Positions 17,364 through 26,899 of a stretch of DNA of 64,000 nt are shown one piece after another; the stretch's first letter is position 1; every line of letters begins with the position of its first letter. The stretch comes from Saccharibacillus endophyticus (lineage in GTDB: Bacteria; Bacillota; Bacilli; Paenibacillales; Paenibacillaceae). The notes under the pieces were generated by a model, which was not told the DNA's origin, made no database searches, and saw only the letters and a program-made list of their open reading frames with translations. Where the stretch lies: the NCBI RefSeq assembly GCF_013185185.1, contig NZ_JAAZWE010000007.1:1-64000 (forward strand), given 5' to 3'. Made by a program: the position numbers and the translations under genes.

Positions 17364-18404
17364 GTGTCTGAAGCCTACAAAAATGCCGGAGTCGACATCG
17401 CGGCGGGCAACGAAGCGGTCGAACGGATGAAAAAGCACGTCAAAAAAACGTTCCGTCCGGAAGTCATGACGGATTTGGGCGGGTTCGGCGCGTTGTTCGG
17501 CCTGAACAAAGACGCTTATGAAGAGCCGGTGCTCGTCTCCGGAACGGACGGCGTCGGCACGAAGCTGAAAATCGCGTTCGCGATGGACAAGCACGACACG
17601 ATCGGCATCGACGCCGTCGCCATGTGCGTGAACGATATTATCGTGCAGGGCGCGGAGCCGCTCTTTTTCCTCGACTATCTGGCGACGGGCAAAGTCGTGC
17701 CGGAGAAAATCGAAGACATCGTCGCGGGCATCGCGGACGGCTGCCTGCAATCCGGCTGCGCGCTGATCGGCGGCGAAACGGCGGAAATGCCGGACATGTA
17801 CACCGAAGGCGAGTACGATATCGCGGGCTTCACGGTCGGTATCGTCGATAAAAAGAAAATCATCAACGGCCAGTCGATCTCGGCGGGCGACGCGGTAATC
17901 GGACTGGCTTCGAGCGGCGTGCACAGCAACGGCTTTTCGCTCGTGCGCAAACTGCTGCTCGAGCAGCACGGCTACCAACTCACGGACGAAGTGGCTGAAC
18001 TCGGCGGCACGCTCGGCGCGACGCTGCTGGAACCGACCAAAATTTACGTGAAACCGGTACTGCGGCTGCTGAAAAGCATCGAAGTCAAAGGCATGGCGCA
18101 TATCACGGGCGGCGGCTTTATCGAGAATATCCCGCGGATGCTGCCGGAAGGCGTGAACGTCGAGATCCAGCACGGCACGTGGCCGGTACTGCCGATCTTC
18201 AAGCTGATGCAGGAAAAAGGCGGCATCACGGACAGCGATATGTACACGACGTTCAATATGGGCATCGGATTGGTTCTGATCGTGGCCGAGGCGGACAAGG
18301 AAGAAGCGCTTCGCCAATTGAAAGAAGCGGGCGAAGAGGCTTACCTGATCGGCAGCGTGACGGCAGGCGAGAAAGTCGTGACGTTCCAAGGTAACGCGCA
18401 ATGA
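17364..18404 (+). CDS. purM: AIR synthetase (FGAM cyclo-ligase)
   Basis: 346 residues. The GTG at 17364 gives MSEAYKNAGVDIAAGNEAVERMKKHV, matching the usual PurM N-terminus and length; AAAGGA is 11 nt upstream. The in-frame TTG at 17340 would add 8 residues and is less likely. DLGGFGALFGLN, SGTDGVGTKLKIAF and GETAEMPDMY are family motifs. It converts FGAM to AIR. Its stop overlaps the purN start by 4 nt. The gene is separated from purF by 594 bp of hairpins, so its expression may differ from the upstream half. Confidence 0.95.
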   Translation: MSEAYKNAGVDIAAGNEAVERMKKHVKKTFRPEVMTDLGGFGALFGLNKDAYEEPVLVSGTDGVGTKLKIAFAMDKHDTIGIDAVAMCVNDIIVQGAEPLFFLDYLATGKVVPEKIEDIVAGIADGCLQSGCALIGGETAEMPDMYTEGEYDIAGFTVGIVDKKKIINGQSISAGDAVIGLASSGVHSNGFSLVRKLLLEQHGYQLTDEVAELGGTLGATLLEPTKIYVKPVLRLLKSIEVKGMAHITGGGFIENIPRMLPEGVNVEIQHGTWPVLPIFKLMQEKGGITDSDMYTTFNMGIGLVLIVAEADKEEALRQLKEAGEEAYLIGSVTAGEKVVTFQGNAQ

Positions 18405-19429
18405 GTGGGATCGAAGGCAAAGACATTCGGGAGGAGAACACTCGGCTGAGCGAGGAAGAAGTGCCGCTCAAGCCGGGCCCGATGCCCGGACTGCCGAACG
18501 AGCCGGACCCGGCCGTTCCGACGACTCCGGACGCGCCCGATCCGTCCCGCGAGCCTGCGATTCCCGTGCCGATTCCTGCCGTTCCGAGCACGCCGGAGCC
18601 TTCTACTGTTCCGACAACGCCTGTCCCGCAGCCGGTCACTCCCGACGGCGAACCGGTTCCGCAGCCTGCGACGCCCGGAGCCGAACCTAAGCCGCTGACC
18701 ATGCCGGGAATTCCGGCCGTCGCGGACCCGGACGAAGCCGACGATTTTGCCGAAAACGAAGGCGATCCCGCTGCGCAGCTTCGCGAGCTGGAACAAGCGC
18801 TGCCCGACGGCGAAGGTCCGAATAAGCCTTACCGCATCGCGGTATTCGCGTCCGGCTCCGGAAGCAACTTCCAGGCTATGCTCGATACGGCCCGCGCGGG
18901 ACAACTCGGCGCGCAGATTGCGCTGCTCGTTTCCGACAAGCCGCAGTCGAAAGCCGTTGAACGCGCCCGCGCAGCGGGCGTTCCGGTATTCGTGTTTACG
19001 CCGAAAGAGTACGAATCGCGCGAAGCGTACGAGCGTATCATTTTGGAAGAATTGGCGAAAGCCAAGATCGACCTGATCGCGCTCGCCGGATACATGCGTC
19101 TTTTGACGAGCGTTCTGGTCGAACCGTACATGGGGCGGATGATCAATATCCACCCGTCGCTGCTGCCGTCGTTCCCCGGCAAAGACGCCGCGGGACAAGC
19201 GGTTTCGCACGGCGTAAGAGTCAGCGGCGCAACCGTGCATTTCGTCGACGGAGGGATGGACACGGGGCCGATCATCGCCCAGCGCGCCGTTGAAGTGCTG
19301 CCTGAGGATTCGGCGGTCGAGCTTCAGCTTCGTATTCAGGAGCAGGAGCGTTTGCTGTATCCCGAAGTGGTATCGTGGTTCGCGGCGGGCCGGGTCAAGC
19401 TGGACGGTCGCCAAGTTCGGTTGTTCTGA
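18401..19429 (+). CDS. purN: GAR transformylase with a proline-rich N-terminal extension
   Basis: 342 residues; usual PurN is about 190-215. The catalytic domain starts near residue 143 (YRIAVFASGSGSNFQAM). Asn249, His251 (INIHPSLLP) and Asp287 (GMDTGPI) keep the spacing of E. coli N106/H108/D144. The first ~140 residues are low-complexity, rich in Pro, Thr and acidic residues, with no signal peptide. The frame is open from the ATG at 18401, which overlaps purM (ATGA). An internal start could yield a normal-length enzyme, but no good ribosome site is seen before the domain. It formylates GAR with 10-formyl-THF. Confidence 0.92.
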   Translation: MSGIEGKDIREENTRLSEEEVPLKPGPMPGLPNEPDPAVPTTPDAPDPSREPAIPVPIPAVPSTPEPSTVPTTPVPQPVTPDGEPVPQPATPGAEPKPLTMPGIPAVADPDEADDFAENEGDPAAQLRELEQALPDGEGPNKPYRIAVFASGSGSNFQAMLDTARAGQLGAQIALLVSDKPQSKAVERARAAGVPVFVFTPKEYESREAYERIILEELAKAKIDLIALAGYMRLLTSVLVEPYMGRMINIHPSLLPSFPGKDAAGQAVSHGVRVSGATVHFVDGGMDTGPIIAQRAVEVLPEDSAVELQLRIQEQERLLYPEVVSWFAAGRVKLDGRQVRLF

Positions 19430-19827
19430 TGGCAATCATAGTCGGAACCGGAGCGGTCATTCAAAACGACGAAGGCCAGGTATTGCTGGTGCTTCGCAAG
19501 AAAGACCCCGAGATTCATAAATGGAGCATTCCCGGCGGAAAGGTCGATCCTTTCGAAACGTTGGAGCATACGATCGTGCGGGAAGTCGAGGAAGAAACGG
19601 GCCTGGTCGTCGAGGTCGAACGTCTTCTGTGCACGGACGAGACCATTCAACCGGAACAGGATCGCCATCTGCTGTCGCTGATCTACAAAGTCCGTTACAC
19701 CGGCGGCGAACCGCAAAACCGCGAGCCGCAGAAACATGCGGAGCTTCGCTGGTTTTCGTTGAACGAGCTGCCGCCGGAGACGGACATCGCAACGTTTTCC
19801 CGAGAAGCATTGAGATTGATCCAATAA
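19429..19827 (+). CDS. Nudix hydrolase inside the pur operon
   Basis: 132 residues from the ATG at 19429, which overlaps the purN stop (TGATG). The Nudix box is complete at ~37-60: G37GKVDPFETLEHTIVREVEEETGLV, with the REVEEE metal site. Nudix enzymes cleave nucleoside diphosphate-X bonds; the substrate cannot be read from the sequence. Its place between purN and purH suggests a nucleotide-pool role, but this is inference. The gap to purH is 40 nt. Confidence 0.88.
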   Translation: MAIIVGTGAVIQNDEGQVLLVLRKKDPEIHKWSIPGGKVDPFETLEHTIVREVEEETGLVVEVERLLCTDETIQPEQDRHLLSLIYKVRYTGGEPQNREPQKHAELRWFSLNELPPETDIATFSREALRLIQ

Positions 19828-19867
19828 GCCTATCCCAATCCCGTAACCCCAAGGAGGACTTTTCATC

Positions 19868-21415
19868 GTGAGTATCAAAAGAGCGCTGGTCAGCGTATCG
19901 GACAAAACAGGCATCGTCGAATTCTGCCGCGAGCTGTCGCAGCTCGGCGTCGAAATCATCTCCACCGGAGGCACGAAAAACCTGCTGGCGCAGGAAGGCG
20001 TTCCGGTCATCGGAATCTCCGACGTCACGGGCTTCCCGGAAATCATGGACGGCCGCGTCAAAACGCTGCATCCTGCCGTACATAGCGGACTTCTCGCCGT
20101 GCGCGACAACGAGGAGCACACGCGTCAAATGAAGGAACTGGGCCTGGATTACATCGACCTCGTGGTCGTCAACCTGTACCCGTTCCAAGAGACGATCGCC
20201 AAGCCGGACGTGGCTTACGAAGACGCGATCGAAAACATCGATATCGGTGGTCCGACGATGCTGCGTTCCGCGGCGAAAAATCATGCGTTCGTCAGTGTGG
20301 TCGTGGACAGCGCGGATTACGGCAAAGTGATCGAAGAAGTGCGCGCCGAAGGCGACACGACGCTCGATACCCGTAAAAAACTCGCTGCGAAAGTGTTCCG
20401 TCATACCGCCTCCTACGACGCTCTGATCGCCGACTACCTCGCGAAGCAAACGGGCGACCCGCTTCCGGAGCGCTACACAGTGACTTACGAGAAGATTCAA
20501 GACCTCCGTTACGGGGAAAACCCTCACCAAGCGGCTGCTTTTTACCGCGCGCCGTTGGCGCCGGCAGGCACGCTGACGACTGCCGAACAGCTGCACGGCA
20601 AAGAATTGTCCTACAACAACATTAACGACGCTAACGCGGCGCTCCAGATTGTCAAAGAATTCAGCGAGCCTGCTGTTGTAGCCGTTAAGCATATGAATCC
20701 TTGCGGCGTAGGCGTAGGATCGACGATCGCGGAAGCTTACAGCAAAGCGTACAGCGCCGATCCCGTGTCCATCTTCGGCGGAATCGTGGCGGCTAACCGT
20801 ACGATTGACGCCGAGACGGCGCAGCCTTTGAGCGAGATTTTCCTGGAGATCGTGCTGGCTCCGGACTTCACCCCGGAAGCGCTCGAAATCCTCACGAAAA
20901 AGAAAAACATCCGTCTCCTCAAAATGGGCGAACTGACTTCGGCGGAAGGACGCGCATCCGTGCATGTCGTGACTTCAATCGAAGGCGGCATGGTCGTGCA
21001 GGAAAGCGACGTTCACTCGCTGAGCGACGCCGACCTCAAAGTCGTGACCAAGCGTCAACCTACGGAAGACGAGCTGAAGCAGCTGCTGTTCGGTTGGAAA
21101 GTCGTGAAGCACGTCAAGTCGAACGCGATCGTGCTGGCGGCTGATAACATGACGATCGGCGTCGGCGCGGGTCAGATGAACCGTGTCGGTTCGGCCAAGA
21201 TCGCGCTGGAGCAAGCCGGAGACAAAACGCAGGGCGCGATTCTCGCTTCCGACGCGTTCTTCCCGATGGGCGATACCGTTGAACTCGCAGCCAAACACGG
21301 CATAAAAGCGATCATTCAGCCGGGCGGCTCGATCAAGGACGAAGAATCGATCCAAGCAGCCGACGAAGCCGGAATCGCGATGATCTTCACGGGCGTTCGC
21401 CACTTCAAGCACTAA
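19868..21415 (+). CDS. purH: bifunctional AICAR transformylase / IMP cyclohydrolase
   Basis: 515 residues. The N-terminal MGS-like IMP cyclohydrolase domain starts KRALVSVSDKTGIVEFC, with DGRVKTLHP. The C-terminal AICAR transformylase domain includes KHMNPCGVG and AILASDAFFPMGDTVE. It performs the last two steps to IMP. GTG start with AAGGAGG about 11 nt upstream. Confidence 0.96.
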   Translation: MSIKRALVSVSDKTGIVEFCRELSQLGVEIISTGGTKNLLAQEGVPVIGISDVTGFPEIMDGRVKTLHPAVHSGLLAVRDNEEHTRQMKELGLDYIDLVVVNLYPFQETIAKPDVAYEDAIENIDIGGPTMLRSAAKNHAFVSVVVDSADYGKVIEEVRAEGDTTLDTRKKLAAKVFRHTASYDALIADYLAKQTGDPLPERYTVTYEKIQDLRYGENPHQAAAFYRAPLAPAGTLTTAEQLHGKELSYNNINDANAALQIVKEFSEPAVVAVKHMNPCGVGVGSTIAEAYSKAYSADPVSIFGGIVAANRTIDAETAQPLSEIFLEIVLAPDFTPEALEILTKKKNIRLLKMGELTSAEGRASVHVVTSIEGGMVVQESDVHSLSDADLKVVTKRQPTEDELKQLLFGWKVVKHVKSNAIVLAADNMTIGVGAGQMNRVGSAKIALEQAGDKTQGAILASDAFFPMGDTVELAAKHGIKAIIQPGGSIKDEESIQAADEAGIAMIFTGVRHFKH

Positions 21416-21440
21416 GATCAAGTTCAAAGCCTTCACATCG

Positions 21441-21508
21441 ACGCGCGTCGCGCCGGCGGATCGGGTCTGCGTCAGGCGGACGGGTCCACGGACGACGCGC
21501 GTTTTTTT
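21441..21508 (+). terminator. hairpin with T tract between purH and purD
   Basis: ACGCGCGTCG (21441-21450) pairs perfectly with CGACGCGCGT (21493-21502), and seven T residues end the stem. The 42-nt loop is GC-rich and can fold further. It would reduce readthrough into purD, or act as an attenuator. Confidence 0.6.
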
Positions 21509-21566
21509 ATAAGGAATAACCGTTATGGGAAAAGGAACACACGATGAAGCGAGAGGGGACGTTGGA

Positions 21567-22847
21567 ATGGATATTTTGGTTGTAGGAGGCGGCGGTCGCG
21601 AACACGCGATCTGCCGATCGCTGTCGCAGTCGCAGCGAGCCGGGAAGATTTACTGCGCGCCGGGGAATGCGGGAATCGCGAATGTTGCGGAATGCGTGGA
21701 TATCGGCGTATTCGATTTCGAAGCATTGACGGCATTCGCGCTGGAGAAGAAAGTCGGCCTCGTCGTGGTCGGCCCGGACGATCCGCTTGCGGCAGGCATC
21801 GTGGATGCTTTTGAAGAGAAAAATATTCCGGTCTTCGGACCTCGCCGGAACGCGGCCGAGATCGAAGGAAGCAAAGCCTTCATGAAGGATCTGCTCAAAA
21901 AGTATGCGATTCCGACAGCCGCTTACGAGACGTTCGACGACTACGAGACGGCTCTGGCTTATCTGCGTTCGCAGCAAGCGCCGATCGTCGTCAAAACCGA
22001 CGGTCTGGCCGCGGGCAAGGGCGTAACGGTAGCGCAAACGATCGAAGAAGCCGAGAAGGCTCTGCATGATGCCATGGTCGGCGGTTCGTTCGGAGCGGCG
22101 GGCAGCAAAGTCGTGATCGAAGAATTCATGGCGGGCGAAGAAATGTCGATCTTGGCTTTCGTGGACGGCGAGACCGTTCGCGCGATGCCCGCTGCACAGG
22201 ATCATAAGCCTGTTTTTGACGGCGATAAAGGTCCGAATACCGGAGGCATGGGCACGTACTCGCCTCTGCCGCATATCGATCCCGCGATCATCGAGCGCTC
22301 GATCGAAGAAATCATCAAGCCGACGGCTAAAGCGCTGGTCAGCGAAGGACGTCCGTTTACCGGCGTGTTGTTCGCTGGCTTGATGATCGAAGCAGACGGT
22401 ACGCCGCGTACGGTGGAATTCAACGCGCGCTTCGGCGATCCGGAGACGCAGGTGGTACTGCCTCGTCTGAAAAGCGATCTGCTGGACATCTTCCTGGCGG
22501 CTGTCAACGGAACGCTGGCCGATATCGAGATCCAATGGAGCGAAGACGCGGCAGTGTGCGTCGTGCTGGCCTCGGAAGGCTATCCGGCTTCGTATCCGAA
22601 GGGTCGCGTCATTACGGGCATTGAAGCGGCCGAAGCAGGCGGAGGATTGGTCTTCCATGCAGGTACGGCTCGTAATGAATCCGGTGAACTTGTTACGGCA
22701 GGCGGCCGCGTGCTGGGCGTAGTCGGACTTGGGACGGGCATCGCCGAAGCCCGCGAGGCTGCTTATGCGGCGACGGAACGCGTTGCATTCGACGGCGCGC
22801 ATAAGCGCAGCGACATTGCGGCGAAGGCGTTGACGCCGCGCGCGTAA
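21567..22847 (+). CDS. purD: GAR synthetase
   Basis: 426 residues, ATP-grasp. MDILVVGGGGREHAICRSL starts at the ATG 21567 behind GAGAGGGG; the earlier in-frame ATG at 21525 lacks a suitable site. DGLAAGKGVTVA, MGTYSPLP and NARFGDPETQVVLPRL are family motifs. It joins phosphoribosylamine to glycine. Last gene of the pur operon, followed by a strong terminator. Confidence 0.96.
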   Translation: MDILVVGGGGREHAICRSLSQSQRAGKIYCAPGNAGIANVAECVDIGVFDFEALTAFALEKKVGLVVVGPDDPLAAGIVDAFEEKNIPVFGPRRNAAEIEGSKAFMKDLLKKYAIPTAAYETFDDYETALAYLRSQQAPIVVKTDGLAAGKGVTVAQTIEEAEKALHDAMVGGSFGAAGSKVVIEEFMAGEEMSILAFVDGETVRAMPAAQDHKPVFDGDKGPNTGGMGTYSPLPHIDPAIIERSIEEIIKPTAKALVSEGRPFTGVLFAGLMIEADGTPRTVEFNARFGDPETQVVLPRLKSDLLDIFLAAVNGTLADIEIQWSEDAAVCVVLASEGYPASYPKGRVITGIEAAEAGGGLVFHAGTARNESGELVTAGGRVLGVVGLGTGIAEAREAAYAATERVAFDGAHKRSDIAAKALTPRA

Positions 22848-22887
22848 GCATCAAAATCGGGAAGTGTAGAAAACGAAACGTAATTTC

Positions 22888-22921
22888 CGAAGCGGCCCAT
22901 TTTGGGGCCGCTTCGTTTTTT
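22888..22921 (+). terminator. pur operon terminator
   Basis: CGAAGCGGCCC (22888-22898) and GGGCCGCTTCG (22905-22915) pair perfectly and are followed by six T residues. Confidence 0.93.
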
Positions 22922-23002
22922 ACGGGAGATTGTGGGCTAACGGGTAACGGGCAAAAGTCGCGACGTGACCCTTATCAATCGTAACGCGCAGCGCATAGAC
23001 GC

Positions 23003-23038
23003 AAAGAAGCCCGAACCGTGAAAGGCTCGGACTTCTTG
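23003..23038 (-). terminator. terminator after the AraC/GyrI gene
   Basis: AAGAAG-CCCGAACC and GGCTCGG-ACTTCTT arms form a near-perfect stem 54 bp beyond the stop on the minus strand. The T tract is short. Confidence 0.55.
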
Positions 23039-23091
23039 CCAAGATTGAATGCTTTTTCGCGAGTATAGTTCGCTTTCATGCTGTTCCTAGC

Positions 23092-23988
23092 CTACTCTTG
23101 TTTCTCTACCGGAACATACAGATCCATCTGCAAGTCCTTATCCCCGCTGCTGCGCTCGTCGTACAGTTCGAAGTCTACGCCGTTCTTGGCATACGCATAA
23201 CCCGAGCTCGGGAACCACTCGTTGTAGACGTAAGTGGTCATTCCCTGGATCGCGTCGGTGAAGGCTCCGTTCGCGCGATCCGCTTTTGGTGAAGTGAACA
23301 CGGCATAGGTCGAAGCCGGGATCACCGCTTGATGCGTGCCTTCCGGAGCGTTATCGAAGTTCTCCACTTCAAAGCCGATCACGTACAAGAAGTGTTCCGG
23401 TTTGTCGGGAAGCATAATGCAGGCACCGTATTCGGCATCTTTGACGGGTTTGATCTGTTGATACAGCTTATGACCCCACTGTTCTTCGATGTACCGGTTC
23501 CAAAAGGCCGGAATCTCCGTGAAGTTCTCGCCGTTCATTCGGGTCTCCAGGGCATAACCTACCAGCTTAATTTCGGGCTTGCTTACGATCTTCGGTCTCA
23601 TCATCATTCCTCCGCTCATGTTATAATCGGCCAGCTTCGCAAGGTCCACCCGCTCGGGAACGCGGCCGGTGGCGTGGATGCGATACTGTTCCGGGGTGAG
23701 TCCGTATGTTTTGCGAAAAGCTTTGGTGAAGCCTGCGTGCGTCTCGAAGCCGTAATCGAGGGCGATCTCCAGCAGGTTGCGGCGTCCGGCCATGTCCGCT
23801 GCGGCATGGGCCAGTCGTCGGCGCCTAATATAGTCCATGATCGGCAGACCCGTTCTCGAATGAAACACTTTATAGAAGTGATACTGCGAGAATCCGGCTT
23901 GCCGAGCCAGGTCTTCGGCGCTCAGCCGTTCCTTGAGATGATCCTCGATGTAGTCCAGCGTGCGCTGGATACATGCGGTATGATCCAT
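23092..23988 (-). CDS. AraC-family regulator with GyrI-like effector domain
   Basis: 298 residues. The N-terminal AraC DNA-binding domain (~8-105) has two HTH motifs: LSAEDLARQAGFSQYHFYKVFHSRTG and NLLEIALDYGFETHAGFTKAFRKTYG. Residues ~130-298 are a GyrI/SoxS-effector-type small-molecule domain (PKIVSKPEIKLVGYALET...). This layout is typical of multidrug- or stress-sensing activators such as Rob. No efflux gene is adjacent. Divergent from ilvA, with 268 bp between the starts. Confidence 0.85.
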   Translation of the reverse strand: MDHTACIQRTLDYIEDHLKERLSAEDLARQAGFSQYHFYKVFHSRTGLPIMDYIRRRRLAHAAADMAGRRNLLEIALDYGFETHAGFTKAFRKTYGLTPEQYRIHATGRVPERVDLAKLADYNMSGGMMMRPKIVSKPEIKLVGYALETRMNGENFTEIPAFWNRYIEEQWGHKLYQQIKPVKDAEYGACIMLPDKPEHFLYVIGFEVENFDNAPEGTHQAVIPASTYAVFTSPKADRANGAFTDAIQGMTTYVYNEWFPSSGYAYAKNGVDFELYDERSSGDKDLQMDLYVPVEKQE

Positions 23989-24256
23989 ATTTTTCGTTCC
24001 CTCCCGATCGGTACATTCATCTTAACAGAAGGATGATGCGAACGTTTGTCCGTTTTTGCGATCTTGATCTTCTTTTGGAAACGGACGATATATGAAGGTA
24101 AACCGTCGCTATCCCGCCTTGTACCGATTCGACGCCGAAGGCATGGATTCCCATGCGAAGCTTGAATTTTTCGCGAAATCGCGTTACCTTTAAATTTAAT
24201 TCGATGATATGACGGATGGTACACATGGAAACAATATCAGGAGCGAGGAGAACAAC

Positions 24257-25546
24257 ATGAAAACCGAACCTACTGTGGAAGTTGACGATACAAAAAACGA
24301 CGATCTGGTCACGATGGAAGACATCGTCCGGGCGCATCACAGGCTGCGCGAAGCGATCGTGCGCACGCCGCTGCATCGCGATGCGACATTGTCGGCCAAA
24401 TACGAATGCGACGTTTACTTGAAACGCGAAGACCAGCAGGTGGTGCGTTCGTTCAAGATCCGCGGCTCTTACAACAAAATCCGCAGCCTCAGCGAAGAGG
24501 AACGCGAACGCGGCATCGTTTGCGCGAGCGCGGGCAACCATGCGCAGGGCGTCGCTTTTTCCTGCCACGCATTGGGCATTCACGGAAAAATCTATATGCC
24601 GAGCACGACGCCGAACCAAAAGGTGAAAATGGTACGCAAATTCGGCGGACAAAGCGTCGAAGTCATTTTGACCGGCGATACGTTCGACGATGCGTATGCG
24701 GAAGCGATGAAAGCGTGCACGGAGCTGGAATTGACCTTTATCCATCCGTTCGACGACCCGATGATCATCGCGGGCAACGGCACGGTCGGCATGGAGATCA
24801 TGGAGAGCCTGGAACAACCGGCCGACTATGTGTTCCTGACGATCGGCGGGGGCGGCTTGGCTGCGGGAGTGTCCCAATATATCAAGACGATGAGCCCGTC
24901 CACGCGCATGATCGGGGTCGAACCGCTGGGTGCGGCTTCGATGAGCGAAGCGATGGCGCGCGGACAAGTCGTGACGCTCGACGAGATCGACAAATTCGTC
25001 GACGGCGCGGCCGTGAAAAGAGTCGGACAGCATACCTACGACATCTGCAAGCGGATGCTCGACGAGGTCGTGAAGGTACCGGAAGGAAAGGTCTGCACGA
25101 CGATCCTCGACCTGTACAACGAGAATGCGATCGTGGCCGAGCCTGCAGGAGCGATTCCGGTAGCAGCACTGGACCTGTACCGCGACGAGATCAAAGGCAA
25201 AACGATCGTCTGCGTCATCAGCGGCGGCAACAACGATATCGACCGCATGCAGGAGATCAAGGAGCGTTCGCTCATTTTCGAAGGGCTGAAGCATTATTTC
25301 CTGATCAACTTCCCCCAAAGAGCAGGCGCGCTCCGCGAGTTTCTGGAAAAAGCGCTCGGTCCGAACGACGATATCGCGCGCTTTGAATATACGAAGAAGA
25401 ATGACAAAGAAAACGGTCCGGCCCTGGTAGGCATCGAGCTGACGGCGCGCGAAGACTACGAACCGCTGATCGCCCGAATGGACGAGCAGGGCATCAACTA
25501 CACCGAACTGAATCGCGATCCGAGCCTGTTCAGTCTGTTGATCTGA
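24257..25546 (+). CDS. ilvA: threonine ammonia-lyase (deaminase)
   Basis: 429 residues, fold-type II PLP enzyme. Lys67 in RSFKIRGSYN binds PLP, SAGNHAQGVAFS is the substrate loop, and GGGGLAAGVS binds the phosphate. The C-terminal ~90 residues form one ACT-like regulatory domain, as in B. subtilis IlvA, so isoleucine feedback is likely. It makes 2-oxobutanoate for isoleucine. The ATG at 24257 has GAGGAG 6 nt upstream. Monocistronic with its own terminator. Confidence 0.93.
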   Translation: MKTEPTVEVDDTKNDDLVTMEDIVRAHHRLREAIVRTPLHRDATLSAKYECDVYLKREDQQVVRSFKIRGSYNKIRSLSEEERERGIVCASAGNHAQGVAFSCHALGIHGKIYMPSTTPNQKVKMVRKFGGQSVEVILTGDTFDDAYAEAMKACTELELTFIHPFDDPMIIAGNGTVGMEIMESLEQPADYVFLTIGGGGLAAGVSQYIKTMSPSTRMIGVEPLGAASMSEAMARGQVVTLDEIDKFVDGAAVKRVGQHTYDICKRMLDEVVKVPEGKVCTTILDLYNENAIVAEPAGAIPVAALDLYRDEIKGKTIVCVISGGNNDIDRMQEIKERSLIFEGLKHYFLINFPQRAGALREFLEKALGPNDDIARFEYTKKNDKENGPALVGIELTAREDYEPLIARMDEQGINYTELNRDPSLFSLLI

Positions 25547-25590
25547 GGGTTAGATCGCATTTGCATCGATTCTTTTCCATTCCTGAAAAT

Positions 25591-25634
25591 AAGCCTGTCC
25601 CAACCCGGAATTCCGGAGCTTGGACAGGCTTTTG
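25591..25634 (+). terminator. ilvA terminator
   Basis: AAGCCTGTCC and GGACAGGCTT arms around an 18-20-nt loop, followed by a T-rich tail. Confidence 0.85.
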
Positions 25635-25718
25635 ACTTTGGCGGCTTGAAATATTTTGTCAGAGGGCATAGATTTGGATAACATGAAATGGATACCGATC
25701 AACAAAGGAGAGAACCCC

Positions 25719-26759
25719 ATGATTCGTTACCCGTTATTGAAAGAAGGCGCGACGGTCGGCGTCACGGCTCCGTCCTCGGGGGTTGAGCCCTCCATGCATG
25801 ACCTTTTGAAGCAGGCGATCCGACGGATGGAAAAGGAAGGCTTCGCGGTATCGGGCGGCGATACGATCTGGACGCAGCACAAAGCCAAATCCGCTCCCGC
25901 CCGCCTTCGTGCAGACGAGTTGAACCGGATGCTGAAGGATGATCGAATCGGTCTTGTACTGCCGCCCTGGGGCGGGGAACTGCTGGTTGAAGTATTGGAG
26001 TACATCGACTACGAGCAGATCGGCGAAAAGTGGCTGCTGGGCTACTCGGATATCAGCCTGCTGCTGCTTGCGGTCACGCTGAATACGGGCCTTGCCACCG
26101 CGCACGGCACCAATTTGGTCGATCTGCGCGGAAGCATCGACGACGAGACGACCGCCAAGTGGCGCGAAGCGCTGACGACACCTGCAGGCGGATCGTTCGA
26201 GCAGCGTTCTTCCGAGCGATATCAGGTCGAATGGAAGCACCGGGCAGAAAATGCCGAACAGGACAGCTCGGACGACAGCGTGTTCAACCTGACCGAACCG
26301 ACCGTCTGGCGCAGCATTTCCGGCAGCGACGTCGGTCTGAAGGGACGTCTGCTCGGAGGCTGTATCGACGTAATCCGCCATCTGATCGGTACGCCTTACG
26401 GCGACGTGCGAGCTTTCCGCGAGAAGCATATGCCCGGCGAGCCTGTACTCTGGTATTTGGAAAACTGCGAAATGAACACCGCCGACCTGCGCCGCTCGCT
26501 GGTCCAGATGAAGTTGGCGGGATGGTTCGAGAACTGTTCCGGCCTGATGTTCGGACGCAGCCCCGCCAACACGCCGGTCGGCGGTTACACGGCCGAAGAC
26601 GTCTACCGCGACCTGTCCGAGGAACTGGGAGTACCTGTGCTGTACGATATCGACTGCGGCCATATGCCGCCGCAGCTGACGCTGATCAACGGCGCGATGG
26701 CCCAGGTCGAGTTCTCCGAAGAAAAAGGTACGGCGAGCGTGTTGCAGATTTTCAAGTAA
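25719..26759 (+). CDS. S66-family LD-carboxypeptidase-like protein
   Basis: 346 residues. The family's Ser-Glu-His triad is visible as the Ser in GYSDIS, Glu in LENCEMN and His in DCGHMPPQ. GVTAPSS near the N-terminus is also typical. S66 enzymes either trim cell-wall tetrapeptides (LdcA) or cleave microcin C-like compounds (MccF). Length and motifs do not decide between these. No signal peptide is present, so it acts in the cytoplasm. Start ATG 25719 with AAAGGAGAG upstream. Confidence 0.85.
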   Translation: MIRYPLLKEGATVGVTAPSSGVEPSMHDLLKQAIRRMEKEGFAVSGGDTIWTQHKAKSAPARLRADELNRMLKDDRIGLVLPPWGGELLVEVLEYIDYEQIGEKWLLGYSDISLLLLAVTLNTGLATAHGTNLVDLRGSIDDETTAKWREALTTPAGGSFEQRSSERYQVEWKHRAENAEQDSSDDSVFNLTEPTVWRSISGSDVGLKGRLLGGCIDVIRHLIGTPYGDVRAFREKHMPGEPVLWYLENCEMNTADLRRSLVQMKLAGWFENCSGLMFGRSPANTPVGGYTAEDVYRDLSEELGVPVLYDIDCGHMPPQLTLINGAMAQVEFSEEKGTASVLQIFK

Positions 26760-26899
26760 GTTCGGGGTGCATGGCATTTTGAGCAGCGACAATTTTGGGT
26801 ACAATTTTATTTTCTTCAAGCTCTAAACTTTTCCCTCGGTTTCCCGATATAATTCGAGTGATTTTATACATCTAAGAGAAACCTGAGGGGGAAATTTTT

